A DNA stretch of 64,000 nt from Macrotrachela quadricornifera (Eukaryota > Rotifera > Eurotatoria > Philodinida > Philodinidae). Shown here in pieces: positions 57,577 to 64,000 of the stretch (its first letter is position 1; the number at the start of each line of letters is the position of its first letter). The stretch is from positions 793,559-857,558 of the forward strand of contig JAJEKB010020635.1 of the NCBI GenBank assembly GCA_022393335.1, in the 5' to 3' direction. Made by a program: the position numbers and the translations under genes. A model generated the notes under the pieces. It was not told where the DNA came from. It was given only the letters and a program-made list of their open reading frames with translations, and ran no database searches.

Positions 57577-58432
57577 CTTAGGTCGTACAAAAAATTCTAA
57601 GATCATTAAATAGTAGTATAAAAATAATGAGATATTTTCAATTTTATTTTATCAAATGTTGAGGATAGTTGCCATGATTATTTATATCAAGGTCAATTTT
57701 TGAAGACACAATTTATTAAAAGCTTTTTTTGACCTCCTTTTCTAAAAAGAAAATTAGCTACTTTGGAAACCACATGAGGTAACCACATTTCATTTGTTTG
57801 AAAAACTTAGTGGAATTTTGTTCTTGAATGTCAGGTGTACTCTAGCACTACTAATGATGTGATATTGATTTATTTTAGATAGGTTAGTGATAAGTCATCT
57901 AGTGCTAACTGACTTATTGAAGATGAATTGTCAAAGACTGTTGACAGATTTTAACCAAAGCTCTATTTGGTATATTCTTTAAAATAAATAATCCTGAACG
58001 TGGATGAAGGCAAGACTGTAGATCACAAGTATTATATTAAAAATTGCCCGAAGTCTTTTGTCAATGAAATATGTAAACAAATATAGATATTAGATTCAAA
58101 ATGTACAAAATTGCTTGACTATCATCATTGACTTCATACTCATTCAATATTATTAATTCTATAATAGAACAAGGCATTAATATAATGTCATACCCGACAT
58201 ATTCGCCAGGCATTATACGATAGAATTTTTGGCTTATTAATTCTATCGAATGTTGTTTCAATGAAATATAATTATCTCATGTGGTATCTAAGGTTGCTAA
58301 ATTTTTTTTAGAAAAAGAGGTCAAAAAATAATCATGACAACTATGCTCAACATTTCACCAAATAAAATTGAAAATATCTCATTATTTTTATATTACTATT
58401 TAATGAACTTAGAACTTTTTGTACGACCTAAG
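57577..58432. mobile_element. Foldback/MITE element with TA duplications
   Basis: The left arm (57577-about 57800) and right arm (about 58260-58432) are inverted repeats. Tips read CTTAGGTCGTACAAAAA, and shared inner blocks include AATGAGATATTTTCAATTTT and ACCACATGAG. TA flanks both ends (57575-57576 and 58433-58434), as for Tc1/mariner-mobilised MITEs. The left arm carries about 50 extra bases. The 460-bp centre is non-coding. Confidence 0.75.
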
Positions 58433-59736
58433 TATAACTGAAGATGAGCTTTTACGAAGTGAAGAAGATGATGTTTACGAATCTGGCAGTGACGATTGCA
58501 ATTAAATATATGTTCACCTGTTTGACTTATTACATCGTATATAAATAACTTCTGATAAGCTAGCAATTGTGCTTCTTCAATCAACTCTCATCTTGTTCGT
58601 TCTCTAATTTGTATTACACTTGGAACACACAATACCTTCTATTTAACTCCCTTTAGATTTCCAGAATTTTTAAGGAAAGTTTTTATTAGATGTAAAGAGA
58701 TATCATTTTGAAAATCGAACTCTGTTCTGACATATATTTCCTGAAGATTTCAACCAGATATCTTGTTCTGTAGGAAAAATAAATTTTTGAATAGAGGAAA
58801 AGCCCTAAAACAATCGTCGAGATGATGTTTCATATTCACACATCAACAGATAGATGATCGTTAAATACATCCAATATATTCTTTAAGGTATGAAAGACTT
58901 TTTTCTGTGCGAAAAAAAATAAACAAATGAAGCATAAAGTATTGTGATGTATAGTTTTAGGAAAATAAATTGTTTAAAGGAGTGTTTGAAAAGTTTTTGC
59001 ATATGCCTAATATTTTTATCTAAATGTTAGATATATATATATCGAGTTTTTATTGATACAAGAATATTTTAAAATTATTATCTTTCAACAGAATATGTGA
59101 TAAGTAAAGTTATAAATTCTGTTCGTGTATGAGAAAGTTTTTGAAAAATCGATGAGTTTAGAAAATATATCGAAAGATGACTTTTTCTTCTCGAAAGAAA
59201 AATTATAACGTTGATAAATATCTTTTTTTGTTTGTTTATTTATGGTGAACATCTTATTCTTTTTTGAGATTCAACTATCATTTTCATTTTTATTCTTTTT
59301 TCAAAGGAAGGAGCAATCTGAAACATCGAAACTAATATCACCTAGATTAATCTTGTTATATTATTTAAGAAAAAAAGAAGTAACCAAATATTTAAACAGA
59401 ATCAATTAATGATGAGTGGAATAAATGATTTAGAAAATAGGGACCAGAATGAATATATTTGTAGAGTCTGTTGGAATAATTATCAAAAACCAAAAATTTC
59501 ATTTTATTTTTCTTCGTTCTGATCCATTTTATACGATAAAGATTTGATTTTTGGACTATAAGTAGAAAAAAGGTATTCTCTATCTATTGATGAAAGAAGG
59601 TCTGGATAATTCTGATCAGTCTAGAAAAAATATCAGCAAATCAAAGATTTTCCTTCGGAAAAGCACATGAGAATATTCAACTGACAATAAATCTTATAAA
59701 GGAGTATCAGAAACAAACATCTTAATTCGATATTAG
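58433..59736. other. Mostly featureless; one Cys-containing frame
   Basis: AT-rich. Near 59410-59500 a frame reads MMSGINDLENRDQNEYIC followed by RVCWNNYQKP. It might be a 5' exon of the two exons below but cannot be joined to them with confidence. Confidence 0.25.
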
Positions 59737-59959
59737 GAGCGAATAATAGAATGGTTGAGTTTTGAAGAAGTTCACCATACTCAAGACGAGAAGTATATCA
59801 ATAAAAAAAATTCTGCATTAGGTAAGTTATTCATGTATTATCAATTTTCTACTATATTCTTTGTTTATAGGCAATATTTGCCGTTTTCGCAAGTTTTGTG
59901 TCAACGATAAAGGACAAATCATTTACGAAAATGATTATCTACTCAACTGTTTTGAATGA
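59737..59959 (+). other. Two possible terminal exons of an unidentified gene
   Basis: Exon 59737-59821 (acceptor TATTAG; reads ERIIEWLSFEEVHHTQDE) joins in phase 1 across a 49-bp intron (GTAAGT...TTTATAG) to 59871-59959. The second exon reads NICRFRKFCVNDKGQIIY and ends in TGA. Matching phase and good borders argue for real exons. The family is unknown; the start faintly recalls the segment before the kinase domain of Rhizophagus/bdelloid kinases, but no kinase motif follows. It may be a remnant. Confidence 0.3.
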
Positions 59960-60109
59960 GAAATATGCTTGTTATTTTTGCTGTGACACCATTCTATGAT
60001 ATACTCGTATGATGTCACATTTTTGTAGTTCACTCTAATTTATATTGAAATCATTATTAACAATAAAAGATTTTATACAAGTTGTAACATAAATATTTTA
60101 CGATTCTAG

Positions 60110-62095
60110 TTATTTAAACTTCATATGAGCTGTCAAAATATTCCATTGTTCATCTTCAGTGGATGTCAATGTTAATTCTATTGTCCATAAACGAGCTTTC
60201 AATTGTTTTATTTTACCAATACGAAATACTGCAGCCATAGAGAATAGAACTTCATCTTCGTCTTTAAAAATACTTATATAATCGATTTTAGCGAATGGTA
60301 TTGAATGTTTGACTGTTGTATCTACTTGAATCTTATAAATGACGGAGATATCATCATCATCATTTTTAATATTTCCATCACCGGAAAACATGAGAGCTGC
60401 TTCATAATTATCCGTTGTTGATAAAAATGAATTTGTTGAAACAAGATTTCCTTCATTTTGTTGCATGTCTTGTAATTCATGTAAATTCATTGTTAGACCA
60501 CGATAAAGTCTTAAAATTGATTGATTTGATGGTAAATGACGAATAAAATTCATTTGTAATTGATCAAGTTGATTATGAAGATCATGAATAAAATAACGTA
60601 ATTTAAAAATAAGATCAATACTTTCAATTCTTAATGAATAATTAATTAATCGATAGAGAAAACAATCTGTTGTATACCATTTAATTGCATTTTTAGGATC
60701 ATAAGTACGTTCCAATTCATCAATCTTTTTTAATTCGATTGAATTGTTTGCACAATATTCTCGGCAAACCTCAAGAAGTTCATTACGTGCAAATTCATTT
60801 TGATCTAATCGTAACATTATATCAATCAATAATTGAAAAGCAAGAAAAGGTCCATTATCAAATGTAAGATTATAAAAAAAATTTTGTTTAAACTGTGTGA
60901 TTTTTCCTGTAAAAAAACATCGATATCCAATAATGCTTTTCATTGATGAATACCAAGGATGCATAATAGTAACATATTGATGATCATTCTCATCAATCAA
61001 AGTCAAATCGATATACCAAAATCGATCATTTCCATTTCTCATTACTCGTTCAATTCGAAAGATTGAACGAAAAGAAAACAAAACTTCCAGCTCAAATTCA
61101 CTGGTACTGAATTGTGATATATCCAAATATGAAATTTGTTCGATATGCGAAGGAATTTTAATAGAAAACAGAACACTTTCAACAGAGTCTAAGCGTTCTG
61201 GAGGCCAAATCTCAGTAAAACCACGAGCAACTTCACATGAGTAAGTGCTCGACCAAAAAGCTGTCAATCTAAAGAGCCCGCCAACGTTTGCTTCAATCTC
61301 TTCAATTTCGTCCAAGTGCATTTGTTGACCACGATAGACAATGCCAATGGATTCATTTTTGTGAGCGTGCTGTCGTAAGTAATTTTCTAAATCAAAAATA
61401 ACATAACGCATAGCAAATATATGGTTGATGTCTTCTGATCGTAATGTTCGATTAAGTAGTAGAAAGAAAAAAGAAGGTCGAGTGTACCATTTAATAATAT
61501 TCGTTGAATCATACGTCTGTTCGAATTCCTCACAAGATCTTTTTACAATATCAATTTGAGCTGTATGAAATGCTTGTACACTTGCTAACATTTCTGCTCG
61601 TGCTACGCTAGTTTTATGTAAACATGATAGAATATTGTAAAAATAATTATACCAGAGAAATTTAGCTGTATGTTTATTGAGATCATGGGATGTTCGTTCA
61701 ACAGGCCATTCATTAAATGTTATGGGAAGACGTTGTCGATTTCGTAAAGTTAAAGAAAAATGATCGACCAATGATTGACTATCACTAAAGTGTTCAACAT
61801 CATCACATTGAGATAGACGTTTACCAACGATAATTATTCGAGTAATTTGAGGAAATATTGGTCGAAGAATATGGCAGGTTATATGAGTAAAAAGGTCGGA
61901 GACGATTAGAGTTATTTCTTGATGTATTGTAGAAAGTAAAAAATCGATCAAATCATCAAAATCGATAAACCAGTATTTAACATAATAATTTAATGGAGGA
62001 TTTGAACGAAAATCTAAATGAGTCAGATCGAGAGCAATGAAACATTGCTTAAATGATTGTAAATCTTGTATGCGTGTATATAATCGACATGTCAT
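60110..62095 (-). CDS. Protein with two tandem ADP-ribosyltransferase domains
   Basis: Intronless 661-residue frame. Residues 1-130 form an alpha/beta region related to the N-terminus of the ART-TPR protein in this window. Two ART modules follow, each led by the same helical lead-in (FEQTYDSTNIIKWYT at about 191-205; LERTYDPKNAIKWYT at about 471-485). Module 1 has Arg255 (YRGQ), Ser282/283 (FWSSTYS) and Glu335-x-Glu337 (EFELEVLFS). Module 2 has Arg532 (YRGL), Ser559 (FLSTT) and Glu613-x-Glu615 (EDEVLFSM). So both keep the R-S-ExE set that in ARTC-type enzymes binds NAD+ and supports transfer to arginine. No signal peptide or TPRs. The two modules have diverged strongly, so the duplication is not recent. 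Target and role unknown; an intracellular mono-ADP-ribosyltransferase is the likely activity. Confidence 0.85.
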   Translation of the reverse strand: MTCRLYTRIQDLQSFKQCFIALDLTHLDFRSNPPLNYYVKYWFIDFDDLIDFLLSTIHQEITLIVSDLFTHITCHILRPIFPQITRIIIVGKRLSQCDDVEHFSDSQSLVDHFSLTLRNRQRLPITFNEWPVERTSHDLNKHTAKFLWYNYFYNILSCLHKTSVARAEMLASVQAFHTAQIDIVKRSCEEFEQTYDSTNIIKWYTRPSFFFLLLNRTLRSEDINHIFAMRYVIFDLENYLRQHAHKNESIGIVYRGQQMHLDEIEEIEANVGGLFRLTAFWSSTYSCEVARGFTEIWPPERLDSVESVLFSIKIPSHIEQISYLDISQFSTSEFELEVLFSFRSIFRIERVMRNGNDRFWYIDLTLIDENDHQYVTIMHPWYSSMKSIIGYRCFFTGKITQFKQNFFYNLTFDNGPFLAFQLLIDIMLRLDQNEFARNELLEVCREYCANNSIELKKIDELERTYDPKNAIKWYTTDCFLYRLINYSLRIESIDLIFKLRYFIHDLHNQLDQLQMNFIRHLPSNQSILRLYRGLTMNLHELQDMQQNEGNLVSTNSFLSTTDNYEAALMFSGDGNIKNDDDDISVIYKIQVDTTVKHSIPFAKIDYISIFKDEDEVLFSMAAVFRIGKIKQLKARLWTIELTLTSTEDEQWNILTAHMKFK

Positions 62096-63556
62096 AACTT
62101 TTTTTTTTGTAGTAAAACGATGTTTTTCAATTCTTTCATTTAACGACAGAAAAGAAAAAAAGAGTCGACAGGAAAGACTCTTGATGTGCTTCTGTTTGGT
62201 GTCCCCATATTAAACCAAAAACAGGTATGAGACTTTTGTTAGACGATTCTGTCGTGAAAGTGAAAGAAAAAGACAAATATAATATAAAAATATTACATAA
62301 TAAATCATTAGTCCTTGTGTTTGTTATTTTAAAGTCTCAGTCAGTGAAGTGAGTTCTACAAAAATTCCTTCTTTGAATGCATCGTTGAATTTGCAATACA
62401 AAAGTGATTTTAACAGCTGCATAAATTCAATCGGGTAAAACGTCAAGATATTCGATCATGTATTCTACACTCGATAGTTAGGCGAAAAAGTGTTTGTAAT
62501 AGAAATGTATTTGTTCATATCCTTTTTATATCGGAGTCATATTACTAAGACACATCACAATATCATCAGTAAAGAATTGACTAAGTCAACGTTGGACATC
62601 GATTGAATTACAAATCTCATAATAGACTCGGAACCAAGCATATATTTTCTTGACTTACATGTTTGTTATTGCGCCAACTGTCAACATACTGATCACGATT
62701 CAATATATTGTTCGAATGAAACAGAACAGAAAACTGAAAGAGAATGAATGCACCCTTTAGCCGTAGGCATTCAACTACAAAATAATAAAGGATGAAAAAG
62801 AGAATTTTTTTTGTTTTCTTCATATTGACTCACTATTCTACACATATGCTGTCTTCATGGACAAAACATAGCACAATTATTTTCTTAGCATTGCATAGAG
62901 GAATTGTTTTGAAGATATTCGCTCATATTAAAAGTTAAAATATTCATCTTGTTCAGATCATTAAAGACAAGTGTTTTCTAATAGAAACACAGAAAAATTA
63001 TTATTCATTTCAAAATAGAATGTGCTCCACTATTTTTTGAATAACTCAAGGACGATAGCAGTTAGAGACTTGTTATTTTTACGAATCGAAGGAACAGCTC
63101 GTGGCACGTCTTTTTCTTTAATATTGTATAAGATGAAACCATTTTAAAATTATCTTTTCTACAAAATATCGAAAAAAAATGCATAAAAATGGCCTGCTAT
63201 TCAGATAAAACTTTGAGAAAAGAAGAAATCTACAGTCTTTATACGAGCACATAGACGACTTTATTTGCTCAATATTAGAGTGTGGGAAAATAATCATTCG
63301 AGGTATACCTTGAACTATAGATCTGAAGTCCCTGTATCTAGATCACACGATCATACAATTGAAGACAGCTCATCTGAGCGACGCTACCACAATACGACCA
63401 GACAAGTTCAATTTTTGGATTGTCGTAGAAGACACAAGGCATTATCATTCCAAGTATGAGAAGCACATCTTATAGAAGAAATTTTTTTATTGATTTCTTA
63501 AAAATACATATGTTATTTTAGTTTGAATAAATAAAACAAGTTTTAATCATCTACTT
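62096..63556. other. No gene recognised
   Basis: AT-rich spacer. The plus-strand frame at 63265-63459 follows an acceptor-like CAATATTAG and is Arg/Ser/His-rich, so it could be a last exon, but nothing links to it. Confidence 0.3.
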
Positions 63557-64000
63557 TTAACAAGGAGGATATTTTACTTCTAAATAATCTATTAAAGCTC
63601 TTGTTTGTGTCACATTATATTGTCGTATAAGAGTGACATTTTCATTATTTAATGCTGTATTTCGTCTTGTATAATCTAATGTGGCCACAATAGAATTAAT
63701 ACCACTTGCTTCAATATTCACTCCATTTACTAACCATGTTAATCCTTGATCTAATGTTTGTACACCACTATAAGAAAGAAACATTCCATCTCCTTTTAAT
63801 GACATACTAGTAGTTAATACTTGAGCAAGTATTTGTCCTGGTACAGATAGAACTATAATATAATCTGCATAAGGTAATACACGCATAGCATCATATTCGG
63901 TGATTGTTTCACGAAGAGTATCATCAATACGTATTGATCCACTATTAAAAATTGCGATAGTTGTTCCACTTGCTAATGTAGCTTCTATCATACCATCACA
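63557..64000 (-). CDS. 5'-nucleotidase C-terminal domain, cut by the window edge
   Basis: 147 codons open to the right edge (CDGMIEATLASG at the start). They match the C-terminal substrate-binding domain of 5'-nucleotidase/UshA-type phosphatases, with NSGSIR and LRETITEYDAMRVLPYADYI corresponding to the conserved NGGxIR...G.IT..D....LPF stretch. The domain binds the nucleoside moiety; the dinuclear metal phosphatase domain must lie beyond the window. The frame ends at TAA after ALIDYLEVKYPPC. It has no C-terminal hydrophobic tail, so a soluble or secreted form rather than a GPI-anchored CD73 type is suggested. Confidence 0.8.
   Translation of the reverse strand, partial: CDGMIEATLASGTTIAIFNSGSIRIDDTLRETITEYDAMRVLPYADYIIVLSVPGQILAQVLTTSMSLKGDGMFLSYSGVQTLDQGLTWLVNGVNIEASGINSIVATLDYTRRNTALNNENVTLIRQYNVTQTRALIDYLEVKYPPC

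Noticed and set aside
1..64000. Telomeric or subtelomeric repeats, CRISPR arrays
   Set aside because: No tandem TGTGGG-type arrays and no regularly spaced identical repeats were seen; the regular array at 4.4-6.7 kb is an LRR exon array.

Overview
The window is a eukaryotic, very AT-rich stretch. Genes are interrupted by short introns (about 33-60 bp, with a few of 170-800 bp), and long gene-poor gaps are full of small inverted-repeat elements. The gene families point to a bdelloid rotifer. They are NAD-dependent ADP-ribosyltransferase (ART) proteins with and without TPRs, NHL-repeat membrane proteins, F-box/leucine-rich-repeat (LRR) genes, a Cys-rich two-pass membrane family, and enzymes that look horizontally acquired. 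The low GC fits Rotaria better than Adineta. That assignment is inference from remembered family content; no rRNA or mitochondrial marker is present.

Layout. 0.6-3.1 kb: two foldback elements. 3.5-6.7 kb (+): an F-box exon, then 17 tandem LRR exons. 7.8-12.4 kb (-): two related Cys-rich membrane-protein genes, one an internal tandem fusion, with a foldback element between them. 12.4-17.0 kb: nothing recognisable. 17.0-17.8 kb (-): decayed Tc1-type transposase. 18.0-19.9 kb (-): ART-TPR protein. 20.9-23.8 kb (-): seven-exon NHL-repeat membrane protein with a probable frame lesion. 25.3-30.0 kb (+): ten-exon NHL/Ser-Thr/EGF/transmembrane receptor-like gene. 32.2-33.6 kb (-): STEAP-type metalloreductase. 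34.6-35.4 kb (+): F-box-family pseudogene. 36.7-37.7 kb (+): secreted Lys/Glu-repeat protein. 40.1-41.0 kb: long foldback element. 41.8-42.9 kb (-): M35 zinc endopeptidase. 43.8-45.0 kb: full-length but dead Tc1 element with TA duplications. 45.7 kb: array of splice-donor-bearing mini-repeats. 49-51 kb: small foldback element and minisatellite. 52.4-52.9 kb (+): ubiquitin-conjugating-enzyme fold without its catalytic cysteine. 53.5-54.8 kb: nested inverted repeats. 55.5-56.4 kb (+): phytanoyl-CoA-dioxygenase-like enzyme. 57.6-58.4 kb: foldback element. 60.1-62.1 kb (-): protein with two ART domains. 63.6 kb to the right edge (-): C-terminus of a 5'-nucleotidase.

The genes do not form an operon or an obvious pathway. 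What they share is modular construction: symmetric-phase exon arrays (phase 0 in the LRR gene, phase 1 in the NHL-EGF gene), tandem domain duplication inside one reading frame (membrane protein, ART protein), and miniature inverted-repeat elements placed in introns and gaps. Several products are predicted to be at the cell surface or secreted. I found no CRISPR array, tRNA, rRNA, operon or replication origin.
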